A DNA stretch of 64,000 nucleotides from Bremia lactucae (lineage: Eukaryota > Oomycota > Peronosporomycetes > Peronosporales > Peronosporaceae), in the NCBI RefSeq assembly GCF_004359215.1, contig NC_090622.1:1488904-1552903 (forward strand). The letters run 5' to 3'. A program made the translations under genes and the position numbers. Below the pieces are notes generated by a model, which saw nothing but the letters and a program-made list of their open reading frames with translations, did no database searches and was not told the origin of the DNA. Shown here one piece after another: positions 21,293-33,489 of this stretch. Within the stretch, counting starts at the first letter, position 1. Each line of letters begins with the position of its first letter.

Positions 21293-21814
21293 TGTAACGG
21301 GCTAATGTTGCCTCAATGTTACACAGTCCGCGTTAAGTACACTTGGTGTACTTAAGGGGATGATCAATTACTTAAATAAAGTAATTAGACCCAGCACTCG
21401 GGTGTGGTACACATTAGTACCCAACCCTTGTGTATGTGATGCACATCGGTGCATTCACATAAGGAGGGATGTGGGCTAGCGTCATCCGTTACGCGAGGTA
21501 TCTCGAAAGATACGCTCGCAATACATATTAATGTTATCTACAGAGATGACATCTTATGACTAGTAAGAATAGGTATTTATATTTAATACGATTAAATATA
21601 AATCAGTCTGAAAACTACTCCCTACTTAGTAAGTGCGCACGAGGAGTCAAATCACCGCTCCCGTGACGACACGAAACCAGAGTACTTAGTGCGTTTGGTA
21701 GGCGCCCACCACAACTACCTCGCTGCACGCAAGAGAAGACGGTCAAACCGCTTCCTCTGTGCTAGGGTGTGTGCTTAAGTAGAGCGTGGCCGCATTAAGA
21801 CGTGCCCGCCTATA
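21293..21814 (+). repeat. LTR-B, 3' LTR of B1
   Basis: TGTAACGGGCTAATG to GTGCCCGCCTATA, followed by CAGCA. It lacks about 10 bp (AAGGTCGGGA region) present in the 5' LTR. The flank after it (21815-21938) is nearly identical to 30998-31118. Confidence 0.88.
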
Positions 21815-21938
21815 CAGCACATACCACACCATACGCACTACACTGCGCGCAAACTCCACCGCCGCACAACAGTCCACATAAAAAAATTATATATTGCGAA
21901 GGCGCGTCGAGGATCATGCACCCAACATCAGTACCACC

Positions 21939-22476
21939 TGTAACGAAGTACCCTTTGCTACTATACTTGAAATGTGGTGTTCCATTGCATCAGTATTTTT
22001 TCTTTTACGAGGAATAAACAATTATTAGTTTCTTTAAGAGGAAATAAATAAAAAAGTAAAAAATATTAATCTTATTATTTCTTACGTAGAAAGCTCCAAT
22101 GATACCATATTTCGTATAATTGATGCAATCTGACATTATCTCTATTGATTGGTTAATATTAGTCTAACTCAACCCCCAATCGTTACTAGACACGATTGTG
22201 CGGTGCGCAAGGAGGCGCTATACTTAGTTTATTATTAATATAATTAGTTCAGTAGTAGTAGATCGTTACGTAGGAAACTAAACATATAAATACAGGTTAA
22301 ATTTTTCTCTATTCTAAAGACTTTGTCTACACCTTTGAAGTTGAAGACCCTTAGCTTTATAAGTAACCTTCCTTTGTACTCTTGTGAACGTTAAATTTTG
22401 AGGCACCACAACTACACTGCAACAAGTGTAAGGCTACCTAGTACTTATTACTATTAGTGAAAGGTCCAATGTTACA
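21939..22476 (+). repeat. LTR-D, 5' LTR of D1 (538 bp)
   Basis: TGTAACGAAGTACCC to GGTCCAATGTTACA. Copies or parts recur at 31119-31420 (+), 58180-58324 (+) and 60794-61333 (-), sharing CAAGGAGGCGC and GATCGTTACGTAGGA. Confidence 0.8.
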
Positions 22477-22519
22477 CCTAGTAGCACTTCGTAGTCCGTT
22501 CAACGGCCTACGCACGTTC

Positions 22520-23830
22520 CGTCCAACATTGACATGTTCGATGATAAAGGAGGGAGCTTTTAAGCCCCTCAAAGAAGCTATCACGCAACGCGTGAAAGGT
22601 TTACACATTTGAGTGACCTTTTAAGGAGAGCGTCGAACGAAAGAGTTCGGTCGAGGCGGGCCAGCCGTTGGCGCTATGCTATTCAGTCTAAACACAGATG
22701 AACAGCATGCGGTCATAGCCGAGTTCATTCAACACGAACTCGACAAAGCCCAAAATGAGTAGCCTTGCTTCACCATCAAAGCTCTCAACACACAGCGGTG
22801 TTGGGAGAACAGGGTGCTTAACAGTTAGAACTGCTGAGACAGCAGCATGTAAATGCTTCTAATGGCCGGCGCTGTCGCGTCGTCCCGAAAGCTTAAATAT
22901 TGAACATTTGAAGTTTAACGCAGTCGAAGGCGACTCCTTTTTGAGAGTTCGTCGTATTTGACGACGTCATAGAAGCTTGTCGTATCACTGATGATGCGAC
23001 TAAAGTGAAATTTGACCTGTCCAACTTAGCCGGACGTGCCAAATCTTGGGCCTTGGGGGTCTAGCTTCACGCTATATTAGTGTTTGGGTCAAAATAGGTC
23101 TTTAAGACCGGCTCAGACAGACAGTTGAGCCACCACGTGCCGAATTCTCGAGCCGAGCTCCTGGATTTGGAGTAAGGTAAGCGTGATCTACACGATTACG
23201 CCCAGCATACATATTTTGTATCGTTAGTCATCCAAAGAAGATAAGGACCTTCTGCACTATATGGATCATCTGACGAATCCATCCAATAAATCTTTAAGAA
23301 AATTGCCGGAAATGAAGGTCTTGCAGACAGTCCTGTTAAGACCCACCTGTTCCGGCTAAGGTTAAAGTCGCTAGACCAAGCTATAGCGAAACAGGAGGAC
23401 TTCAGTTCCAAACGGGTTTCTGTCCACTCTGGTGCTTATCGTCCACCGAAACAACAAAAAAACGGTAATTCCGAACCCATAAATCTCTCGTATGAGAGAG
23501 CGAGATACTTCGCTCTTCATGTTACAAACGGAAACAGAAATGTAATCGTTGTCAAAAAATAGGATACTACGCCTATGGCTGTAGTGCCCCACAGCCACTA
23601 CCTAATAACACTGAGCCAAAATGACCGACCTCTCGCTACGAATAGCGGAGAAGGCGGATCCGACGCTATTGCGATATCGCAACGACGAGGCGGATCGTCA
23701 AAAACGGTCGGGGTCAGTACGTGCGGAGCGCCCTACTGATCCAGCGACGTCAAAAGAATCTGCATGCCTTTTGACGAAAATTGCTCCTCACATACAAATA
23801 TTATGCGTAATTGCCCAAGTGATGAGGTAA
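22520..23830 (+). pseudogene. Gag of D1, heavily decayed
   Basis: Traces of A-type gag in shifting frames: the MDMFDDK-like start near 22540, a capsid segment near 22900-23050 (SNLAGRAKSWALG) and a C-terminal segment near 23330-23560. 23621-23830 holds the gag-protease join (RPTDPATSKESACLLTKIAP), matching A1 and A2. Confidence 0.6.
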
Positions 23831-23839
23831 ACACCCATC

Positions 23840-24647
23840 ACCTAAAAATAAAGGTGTGAAATAATTTGCCATTAAGGTCCCGAGTCGATTCTGGGCGTCG
23901 AAATTTTGTATTCGACGCCAATCGCTACTAGATCGCAGACTCAAATTCATTGAGCACAATATCCCTATAACGAGAATGACAATGCGCCTAGCAACAGGCG
24001 CATCTGTAGCAGTAAAGAAACGTGTAGTTGGTAGTTGATACACGTTATATGGTAAATAGTACGATGATAATTTATCTGTACTTGATTTGGATAGTAAAAT
24101 GTCGATGTCATCGTTAAGTTATCATGGCTCAGAAAGTAGGAGCCATGTTTAAATTGGCTGCATCAAGCCGTGACGATATCAAGCCGTGACGATGGCTGCT
24201 TATTGTTTATCAGATGGGCAACTAATGACCGTTTTGGAGTGTCTGGAAGCGTGTGGATGTCCTACGAGTGAGTGCGATTACCTCACTTATGGGTCCGTCG
24301 TTCGCACGACTGCACTAGATCTCGCTGTGAGTACCCAACACACTGTAAAGTTAGATTTTGACAACTGTGCACAAGCACATGTATCGCTGAAGGTTCATCA
24401 TTGTGACGCGGACATAGTTACCGATGGCTGTGCACAAGCACAGGCAGCGTCGAAGATCGACAACTCGAATAAGTTAAGTGATACGAAACAAGGATGCTTG
24501 CTTGAAAAGCAACATCCAAATAAGTTCGAAACGCCTGTCTATAAGAGACAGAGAAAAATACCTAGATTGACTGAAGAGTCGATCGTAGAGGATCTTGCTG
24601 TGGCAGCGCAACGACAGCTCGAGACAGTTGGAGAGGATACTCCCTAA
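23840..24647 (+). pseudogene. Protease and linker of D1
   Basis: 23860-24180 is a degraded protease; the second hallmark is not recognisable. 24186-24647 is an open 153-codon linker containing ECLEACGCPTSECDYL, also present in A1 and A2, ending in LTEESIVEDLAVAAQRQLET. The tail from 24566 reappears directly after the LTR in D2. Confidence 0.55.
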
Positions 24648-25049
24648 ATAAAACTTGGGGGGATAAGTCCACAAAAATCTGAGGGAATAAGTCCCCAGAA
24701 ACCTGTGGTCAAAGGTTCCAAGGTACCTTTGGACGTATGTCCCATAGAGTAGATTGAGACAAAAATATATATTAGTAAACAATGGATCAAATGTAGGCGC
24801 TTATACACTTGATCTAATAGCGCCCCCAAAGTAAACTTCGGAGATAACTCACTTCCAAACGCTTGAACCGAAACAGTACTTGCGTGATCTACGTAGTGGT
24901 AAAGTCAAGCAGACCTGTGTACTTGTCACAGATTACAGTTACGGGGCCGATATTCGGTCAGAAATAGTATTTTCTGAAGACGAAAAAACGGGTTCTCAGC
25001 AGCTCATTGATGGACGTTAGTGAGAAGATACGGTTTAAACGTTTTAAGT

Positions 25050-26450
25050 CTCAATCCTGGGAGTCTTTGAAGACAAACCCTTTATATAAGGATTAAGAAG
25101 AATCCAAGGATGTCTCACTAAATCAGTACCGTGCGAGTTGCCTAAGAAAAAAGGCACTCGACACAAATTCGACCTAATCCCAGGTTCGAGATACTGTGTC
25201 ATGAAGCAATGACCATTGCCTCGTTAACAAGTATTAGCGATCAACAAATTATTTTCCGATCGCTTAGCAGCGGACCATGTGAGAGAGTCAACCTCGCTCA
25301 CATAGCTCTCCGACCTCGGTGTGCGTAAGGCAACAGGAGGGTGGCGGATTGTGCATGCGTTCAGTAAATTGCGCGCTGCAATGGTACCGGCTCAAACGCC
25401 AATACCACTAAAGGACATAATTATTGACGGTATGTCAAAAATTACTATCTTTTCGCCAATGAATCTGGTGGATGGACTCTGTCAGATCCTTTGGCGTGAA
25501 CAAGATATCCCGTTCATAGCAGTAAGCAACCAAGCGGTATGCTGTGAGAGTGGCTAATCATGCCACAGGGGCTTAGTAATGATGTGTAACCAATCTGTTA
25601 AGATCGGTGCGGAATTTGCATCGAGTTGTTTTGATGATGCCTTCGTTCATAGCAAAGCCATGAATAGCGAGTCGGACGTTAAAGAACATCGTACCCACGT
25701 CCGAAATGTTCTTACACTTATGCGGAAGCACAAGTTGTGTGCAAATCTCAAGAAGTGTATTTTCGCTGCAAGCGTAGTACCATTTCTTGGGTGCATCGTG
25801 AGTAAACACGGTGGACGCCCGGATCCGAAAAAGATCAAGGCGATAACCGATTAACCTGTGCCATTCGATGTCAAGGGACTTCGAAAATTCCTCGGCTTAG
25901 CGGCGTACCTGCGCAAGTACTCAATTATGCCGAGACAACAATTAATATCTCTCGTCTCATAAAAATGACGAGAAATGGTTATGGAACGCTGATTGTCAGC
26001 GTTCCGTTGAAGGTTCCAAGCAAAGCTTGATGCAATCACCCATCTTGGCGATTGCAGATCAAGACAGACCATTTCATGTGGTCTGTGACGCCAGCGGCTA
26101 TGCAATCGGCTGTGTGTTAATGCAATACGATACGGACGGCGCGGAGCGGAGCGGGTCGTCTATTTCCAATCGCGTCAGCTTCAACTAGCTGAATGCAAGT
26201 ACCCAGTGCATGACAAGGGACCCCTTGCCATGAAATATGCACTGGCTGAGTTTAGGGTCTCTCTCCTCGGAGATAGACCGTCTATGGCTTATATGGACCA
26301 TGCGTCTATACGCACGGCCATAAATAGTCCCTACCTCTTGCAAAGAGTAGCGAGATGGTTGTCTTTCTTCGGGGAGTATAACTTCTCCATGGAATATGAA
26401 CTAATACGACCCTTAATGTCGTCGCTGATGCCCTTTCTTGCCGGTCCGAA
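25050..26450 (+). pseudogene. RT and RNase H of D1
   Basis: 25321-25557 carries fingers and palm (GGWRIVHAFSKLRAAMVPAQ), 25579-25854 the active site CFDDAFVHS and CIVSKHGGRPDPKKIKAITD; the sequence before the active site is shortened. RNase H from about 26060 (FHVVCDASGYAIG) and 26206-26430 (LAMKYALAEFRVSLLG). Several stops and frameshifts. Confidence 0.75.
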
Positions 26451-26639
26451 TTTCTTGCCGGTAGCGAAAAACTACAGTGAGCATAAGGCCTCTATTGCAA
26501 CAATAAACGTTTTGTCGTCAATATTTCTTGACGACATTAGAAGAGCCTATCAAGAAGACAAAGCTCTTACAGGGTTAATGGATTACTTTTGAAAATTATT
26601 TCAACAATCCTTGAAAGAATTGTCGAAATTGTATCGAAC

Positions 26640-27315
26640 TCAATAGATAGATATACAACACGCAATGATTTATTGTAATATACAACCATTTTTGGCGACA
26701 CACTTCGTGTCGTCATCCCGTAATGATTTGCGTTTACGCATCATGTATGAGTGCCACGATGCACCAATAAGTGGTCATCGTGGACGTGAGAAGACTTACC
26801 TCACGTCAAGTCGCGACATCTACTGGCCACACCGGTATGAGTTCGTCAGCAAGTACATACGCTTGCGAAGTTTTCCAACCGGTCAAGACCAGTTCTTCAT
26901 CCCGTGCTCCGTTATAGCCTCTTCTCGTTCCAGCAGAGTGTTGGCAGTCTGTATCTTTAGGACTTCGTCTTATGATTCCCCGAAGACAACCACAATATTA
27001 ATATTATACTTGTATTTGTTGATCATTTAGCAATATGGTACATCTTACTGCCGTCGCGGTGTCGTACACAGCCAAAGGCTGTGCTCGTGTCTTTGTTGAC
27101 ATGATATTTTGACTTCATGAATTACCCCGTGAATAAATTCACGGCGGAATTATGGCGATCCGTGTTCAAATTACTTGGAACACAGTAAGAAATGTCAACT
27201 TTTGATCATCCTGAAACAAATGGTCAGACGGAGCGTGCAAACCGTATAAACGAAGAGATACTTCGCGGATACGTCCACTCTTTTACGAGTAGGGGCGAGT
27301 TCTTATCGATGGTAG
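26640..27315 (+). pseudogene. Integrase of D1, truncated by gap
   Basis: The zinc-binding region (RIMYECHDAPISGHRGREKT) is at 26725-26800, with the stretch up to 27030 as in D2. 27192 onward has STFDHPETNGQTERANRINE, the segment preceding the catalytic Glu, cut by the N gap. Confidence 0.75.
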
Positions 27316-27415
27316 NNNNNNNNNNNNNNNNNNNNNNNNNNNNNNNNNNNNNNNNNNNNNNNNNNNNNNNNNNNNNNNNNNNNNNNNNNNNNNNNNNNNN
27401 NNNNNNNNNNNNNNN
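27316..27415. other. Assembly gap (100 N)
   Basis: Joins family D integrase on the left to family B integrase on the right; the real distance is unknown. Confidence 0.98.
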
Positions 27416-29450
27416 ACTTCGGTGGACGAAAGGTATCCCTTCCGTCGCACCTGTAAGCTAAGCTAAATCGCTTTAGCTACAGCGATGGCCTGTTATGGCA
27501 TCAGCTGTCACCTTGTGATCCCTTGAGAATCTATGTGCCTCATGACACAGATCTCAAGTTGATGATCCTTCACAAGCTCCATGATGCGCCATCTAGTGGG
27601 CATCTGGGCCGTGAAAAGTCATTCTTACGAGTGTCAGAGGTATTTTAGTGACCACAATTATATAGATGGGTGGCCAACTGTATGTGCTCTTGCAAACGGT
27701 GTCAACGTATTAAGCCTGCACCGTCCAGCAGTGCACGACTGAAGCCGCTACCGATTCCATCCAACTGTTGGAAGTCAGTAAGTCTGGACTTCATGTTTGG
27801 CATGCCGCCCGATCATAAGGGTCGGACGGGGCTATTCGTCTTTGTAGACAGACTGAGCAAGATGGTACATTCTGCACCATGTAAGACATCGATCACAGGC
27901 AAGGAGACAGCTCTCTTTTTCCTGGATCATGTTTACCGACTACACGGGATGCCCAAGTCCATAGTATCGGACCGGGATCCACGTTTTAGATCTCGTTCCC
28001 GGTGATATGTGTTTGAGCTGCTGGGTATCAAGCTCCACATGTTGACCACAGATCAATTCCAGACTGATGGACAAACACAACGTGCTAATCGGGTCGTGGC
28101 GGATGTCTTACGCACGATAGTAACCGTTAAAGAATGGAGCAAACAATTGCCCTCTCTTGAGTTTGCTATAAAGAACAGTGTTTACGCCAGTATAGGTGAG
28201 ACACCGTTTAAAATTAAGGGACTGCGCCATCCTCGGACGCCAGTCTTGTTTGTGCGCAGCCCGAGTCTTAGTGGGGGAGGGCCCCTCACTATGCTCGGTA
28301 CGAAAGTGGGACATAGTTTGGTCAATATGACGATGATATGCGAGGGTATCATGTCAATGATAGAAACTTGCCCTGGTGACCCTACCAATTTAGAAGTGGT
28401 CAGTAAAATTTTGTCCTATCACCGACCTCTCTGCGGTGTCATAGGCGAGTTAAATGCAAAAGCGTGAGCGTGGCTCAACGCTTTGTGGATGAGCAAATGG
28501 CCATTACACGAAAAGTTCGTGAACTGATGGCAAGCGCACAGGACAAGCAAAACGAATATGCGGACCGAAATGGTCGCAAAAATAATGAACGCTTTAGTGA
28601 ATGAAAAAGTACTATTAAGTACTGTTACCCTACCTAAAACTGCAATTTCTGTACTATTTGGTGGTACTACGAAGTTGATGCCGCGTTTCAGTGGGCCCTT
28701 TACGGTGGTCGAAGAGGTTAAAGACCAAATTATAGGCTCACCCTTCCCCCGTATATGAAGACGCACCCCGTATCTTACGTGGGTCGTCTGAAACGATATG
28801 TGGACCCAAATGAGGTCACATATCACATCCGTCTAAGGAGACCGATGGTGACGCCGACTGTGAGTCGAGTATCGTTCGGGAAATGGGGACGGTGGATCTC
28901 GGGCATGTCTTGCGACTGACCTCGGATCTTTATGATGTCCGAGCAAAGGCTCGTCAGGGTTATGAACGCCTCAAGACTCGCATGGATCTTTTCAAGCGGA
29001 TAATGCTTAAGGGATCCGCATTACTCGCATTATGCTCCTCGCTCTTCGCGTCCTGTTCTTGGTGGGAGGAGTCGGTCCGATAGCTTTTCGCCTTCACCAC
29101 AATACGTCGTTAGCAGCGCTTTACGCCTGCGACTAAATGGACGAAGGTAAGGCAGCCGCAAGAAGGTGGGCAAGATCGCCGCTCCTATCGGGCGTCACCT
29201 ACACTGATGGATGCTGGTGGAAATCAACGCTTCCTTGTTGGAAGGCTGCTTGCCCACCGCTCCGTGAGGCAAAGGTGTGAGATCCTCGTCCAATGGAGAT
29301 GTTACCCGAAAGTTTTGACTCTTGAAAATCGATACCCTACGTATTGATGTGCCTGGCAGCTGATTACGGTTCCCTACGCTCATCAAACCAATGGGACAGC
29401 TGAGCTTGGTGGCTGCCTATGAAATGGGTCACCAGCTTAGGACCTCTTCG
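27416..29450 (+). pseudogene. Integrase, GPY/F region and chromodomain of B3
   Basis: 27670-28005 has CKRCQRIKPAP, LDFMFGMPPDHKGR and SIVSDRDPRFRSR; 28009-28467 has TDGQTQRANRVVADVLRT, the Glu-bearing segment changed to TQRA. 28558-28758 carries the GPF segment (RFSGPFTVVEEVKD). Chromodomain remnant at about 29200-29320 (GRLLAHRSVRQR... ILVQW). Stops and frameshifts throughout. Confidence 0.78.
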
Positions 29451-30351
29451 CTAGTCTCAAATGGACTAGCAGAAGCAGCGTTGTGAGAAGAAACAGGGGG
29501 TTCAATACCGCCCAGATTTCTTTCACACACAAGCGGGCAAAATTAACTCGCTGCGACCGCTGTTTTATCGCTTCGGAATGCGGATGAATGCGGCGCGTGA
29601 ATTTCGCCTCGTATTGGTCGGCCATTTCATTTGAACGCAATACGACTGGGGTAGTTTAAGGACCCCAATCGATTTTCCCTGAGCCCTCCATGATTTAAAC
29701 ACGCCATAATATTTATGAGCGTCTAGAATAGCGAGCTCTCGAAGCGACGCTCTTGGCCCGTTTAAACGAGGCCATTTAGATGGAGGGGGCATTGGTGATA
29801 TGCCACCCGTCACATAGCCACGTTCGAAACGACTGGCTTGTGATACCGACTGAGCACGTTCACGTGTCGGCGGCGGAGCTTTAGGCTCAGAATCCTCTAC
29901 GTCAGAACCATATTGGATAATGGTCTGAACAATAGACGTTGTGATTTAACCCAACGGGGTAGCGGCTGTGCCTCTATCGGAAGCGCTCTCATTAAAGGTC
30001 GCTGTGCTACCCAGCGCAGGCGACGAGACTGCATTAGAAAACTTTGCTCTCTCCATTTTGGACGAGTGAGAGAAGTTTGAATGGGCAATAATGCACCATT
30101 ATTCTTCCTCATTAGCTCGTTGTCCTCATCAACACTATAAGGTGACGGCAACGGTGTCGACTCATTGTAGTCGACAAAGAGGGACGGACCAACATCCTCG
30201 CTATTAAAATGGGATGGATCCTTAAGCCACGTTAACGCGACAGCCCCAATAGCTGTCGGCGTTTCGACTAAGGCATTGAACGCTGCCAACGTGTTTTTGC
30301 AATGTACGTTCCTCTTCGAACTGGTCCAACGTTGCCCCTTTTAGGCGTCAT
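28890..30351 (-). pseudogene. Antisense ORF of family B, copy in B3
   Basis: Start MTPKRGNVG at 30351, 126 bp inside the 3' LTR, then a frameshift. 29897-30289 is open with FNALVETPTAIGAVALTW and VDYNESTPLPSPYSVDEDNE, 29565-29813 and 29437-29640 with ADQYEAKFTRRIHPHS and RVNFARLCVKEIW. The coiled-coil part is reduced by a deletion near 28890-29100. Position and order match B1. Confidence 0.6.
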
Positions 30352-30476
30352 ATTATGCTCCGTGTAAAGACATAGGTAGCAATAGTGATAGACAGAACTA
30401 AGCGGCGCGTAAAGCAGCTCGCTGTTCCTCTTTGGCGAATTCGAAAATGTAAATTCGTTCTTAAAGGAGGAGATAG

Positions 30477-30997
30477 TGTAACGGGCTAATGTTACCCTAA
30501 TGTTACACAGTCCCCGTTGAGTACACTTTGAAGACTTAAGTGATGGTCATTACTTAACTAAAAAAGTTAGACCCACGACTTGGGTGTGGTTTACATTGTG
30601 ACCCACCATTGTGTATGTGATGCACATCGGTGCATTCACATTAGGAGGGATGTGGGCTAGCATCATCCGTTACGCGAGGTATCTCGAAAGCTACGCTCGC
30701 AATACATATTAGTGTTGTCTAAAGAGATGACATCTTATGACTGGTAAAAATACGTATTTATATTTAATACGATTAAATATAAATTAGTCTGAAAACTACT
30801 CCTTACTTAGTAAGTGCGCACGAGGAGTCGGATTACCGCTCCAGTGACGACACGTAACCAGAGTACTTAGTGCGTTGGGTAGGCGCCCACCACAACTACC
30901 TCGCTGCACGCGAGAGAAGACGGTCATACCGCTTCCTCTGTGTGCTAGGGTGTGTGCTTAAGTAGAGCGTGGCCGCATTAAGACGTGCCCGCCTATA
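30477..30997 (+). repeat. LTR-B, 3' LTR of B3
   Basis: TGTAACGGGCTAATG to CGCCTATA, followed by CAGCA (30998-31002), the same target-site sequence as in B1. U3 variants resemble the LTR at 13708; the rest resembles 21293, so it is mosaic. Confidence 0.88.
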
Positions 30998-31118
30998 CAG
31001 CACACACCACACCACACGCACTACACTGCGCGCAAACTCCACCGCCGCACAACAGTCCACATAAAAAATTCAAATTGAGAAGGCGCGTCGAGGACCATGC
31101 ACCCAACATTAGTACCCC

Positions 31119-31420
31119 TGTAACGGGGTATTCTTTGCTACTATACTTGAAATGTGGTGTTCCATTGCATTAGTATTATTTCCTATAAGAGGAATAAACA
31201 ATTGATATTTTCTTTAAGAGGAAAAAAATAAAACAGTAAGAAAATATTAGTCTTATTATTTCTTACGTAAAAAGTTCCAATGATACCATATTTCGTATAA
31301 TTGATGCAATCTGACATTAGCTCTATTAATTGGTTAATTTTAGTCTAACTTAACCCTCAATCGTTACTAGCCACGACTGTGCGATGCGCAAGGAGGCGCC
31401 ATGCTTAGTTTATTGTTAAT
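31119..31420 (+). repeat. LTR-D of D2, truncated
   Basis: TGTAACGGGGTATTC onward, aligned with 21939-22240; the final 230 bp are missing. Confidence 0.8.
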
Positions 31421-32500
31421 AGATCGACTGAAGAGTCGATCGTAGAGGATCTTGCTGTGATAGCGCAACGACAGCTCGAGACAGTTAGAGAGGATACTCC
31501 TAAAATAAAACTTGGGGGATAAGTCCTCAAAATCTGAGGGATTAAGTCCGCAGAACGCTGTGGTCAAAGGTTCCAAGGTACCTTTGGAAGTATGTTCCAA
31601 AGAGTATATTGAGACAAAAAAAATATTAGTAAACAATGGATCAAATGTAGGCGCTTATACACTTGATCTAATAGCGCCTGCAAAGAACACTTCGGAGACA
31701 ACTCACTTCCAAACGCTTGAACCAAAACGGTACTTGCGTGATCTACGTAGTGGCAAAGTCAAGCAGACCTGTGTGAGATGGTTGTCTTTCTTCGGGGAGT
31801 ATGACTTCTCCATGGAATATGAACTAGAACGACTTAATGTCGTCGCTGATGCCCTTTCTTGCCGGCCCGAATTTCGAGCCGGTAGCGAAAAAACAGGAGT
31901 GAGCATGAGGGCACTGTTGCAACAATAAATGTTTCGTCGTCAATATTACTTGACGACGTTATAAGAGCATATCAAGAATACAAAGCTCTTACAGGGCTGA
32001 TGGATTACTTATAAAAAATTATCCCAACAATCCTTAAAAGAATTGTCGAAATTGTATCGATCCTCAACAGATATATATACAACACGCAATCACTTATTGT
32101 GATATACATCCATTTTTGGCGACACACTTCGTGTCGTCATCTCATAATGATTTGCGTTTACGCATCATGTATGAGTGCCACGATGCACTAATAAGTGGTC
32201 ATCGTGGACATGAAAAGACTTACCTCACGTTAAGTTGCGACATCTACTGGCCACACCAGTATGAGTTCGCCCGCAAGTACATACGCTTGCGAAGTTTTTC
32301 AGCGGGTCAAGACCAGTTTTTCATCCCGTTCTCCGTTATAGCCTCTTTCCGTTCCGACAGAGTGTTGGCAGTCCGTATCTATAGGACTTCGCCTTATGAT
32401 TCCCCGAAGACAGCCACAAGAATAATGTTATTCTTGTGTTTGTTGAGCATTTAGCAATTGGTACATCTTGCTGCCGTCGCGGTGTCGATGACAGCCAAAG
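31119..32500 (+). mobile_element. Family D, copy D2, internally deleted
   Basis: LTR-D from 31119 is cut at 31420 and joined to the pol linker (matching D1 from 24566). At about 31771 a second deletion joins linker (D1 24905) to RNase H (D1 about 26350). Integrase zinc region 32116-32454 follows (YECHDALISGHRGHEKTYL). LTR remainder, gag, protease, RT and most of RNase H are absent. It merges into F1 near 32500. Confidence 0.78.
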
Positions 32501-32504
32501 CAGT

Positions 32505-33489
32505 GGTCCGTTTCGTATAGGATTCCATCGCTGATGCTGTAGACCGACAGAAATAGAACTAATTCGTTCGATGAAGAGCAAGAGTGGGCAATCCTCGTAG
32601 AGGAACAAGCTCGTCGTCGAGCTGCAGGGATAGCGAAAGCTACAGCTCACAGTGAACACCAATACACTTCACTTAGTGTAGAAGAGCGTCCCAAAGAGAT
32701 CACCGGTCACAGCTTGGCCATCTGATTCTGCGGTCCCACGGCGAGGACGCCGAAGGAGATTGCTGCTCGCGATGCTCTTCATGAGCGATACCTTTTTTAA
32801 AAGTAATGACGCGAATTCAGTATTTGACACGTTTCCGTGATCAGGCCCGTTGGGCTTCCGTGACCTCGATGAGGGAAATTCCGATCGTTTTGTTTCCAAA
32901 TGAACAAAAAAAAGTGAAAACGAAGTTTCGTCTGGGAACTGGGTCCATCGGGCCCGCCGCCTCCGCAATTTTTAGAATATTAGAGAGTTTGTGAATGTTG
33001 GTGATGTTTGTTTGGAACAAAAACTCCGCTTCGATTTGACAAGATTAAGGTTAAAGGCCAATTACGGTCGGCGTTTATGCCACAAACCGAGGATAGGCTT
33101 AGCCAGTACTCCAGTGCTTAGGTTGCCGGTGTACCCATAGAACAGAGCCGCACTGAGGCTATAGATCTATCTATTCCCACTTCTAGTGTTGGGGGCGTCA
33201 TTTGACGAAGTTGACCCTAAGCTTGGCGCTCAAAAATGTCAACGGCGTACCGGGAATCTTGCCGAAGAGGTACCTCAAAATCCCAAGAGCTTTCAGAAGA
33301 GGGGTACCCAAGCCACTTCACCAGATACTGGGATTGCCCCTTACGACAAAGTCATTTAAGAAGTTTCTCCACGTGAAACTGAAGCTTCCCTCGCGCATCA
33401 AGCAGCGCGGGAGGGGGGCGAAATTTCGACGGAAGCATTTGATGCTCTAAAGCACGAGGTGCAACTTCTTCGTGAGAGCCTTGCTCCGT
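32505..33489 (+). pseudogene. Antisense ORF of family F, copy in F1 (convergent with pol)
   Basis: Lies 3' of pol on the opposite strand, as in F3. Recognisable segments: EEQARRRAA (about 32600), GDVCLEQKLRFDLTRLRLKA (about 33010), DPKLGAQKCQRRTGNLAEE (about 33215) and a coiled-coil-like end EAFDALKHEVQLLRESLAPF (33435-33495). Several stops. The 3' end meets the pol C-terminus near 33490. Function unknown. Confidence 0.6.

Larger units (their letters stand above)
13708..21814 (+). mobile_element. Ty3/Gypsy chromovirus-like element, family B, copy B1
   Basis: LTR, gag, protease, RT-RNase H, (N gap, RT-RNase H repeated), integrase, chromodomain, convergent antisense ORF, polypurine tract, LTR. 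The direct repeat CAGCA flanks it (13703-13707 and 21815-21819). Because RT-RNase H occurs twice around an 89-N gap, the two halves may come from different copies or haplotypes. Gag has a deletion of about 0.4 kb relative to B2. Confidence 0.88.
21939..27315 (+). mobile_element. Ty3/Gypsy family D, copy D1 (3' end missing at gap)
   Basis: The 538-bp LTR-D is followed by a primer site (CCTAGTAGCACTTCGTAGTC) and a heavily decayed gag, protease, RT, RNase H and integrase. Proteins resemble family A but the LTR sequence differs. It sits 124 bp right of B1 and stops at an N gap inside integrase. Confidence 0.8.
27416..30997 (+). mobile_element. Family B, copy B3, 3' half only
   Basis: Near-identical to 18180-21814 of B1, including the flank beyond the LTR (30998-31118 = 21815-21938). 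Begins in the integrase zinc-binding region right at the gap. Its 5' half is absent in this position. Confidence 0.85.
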
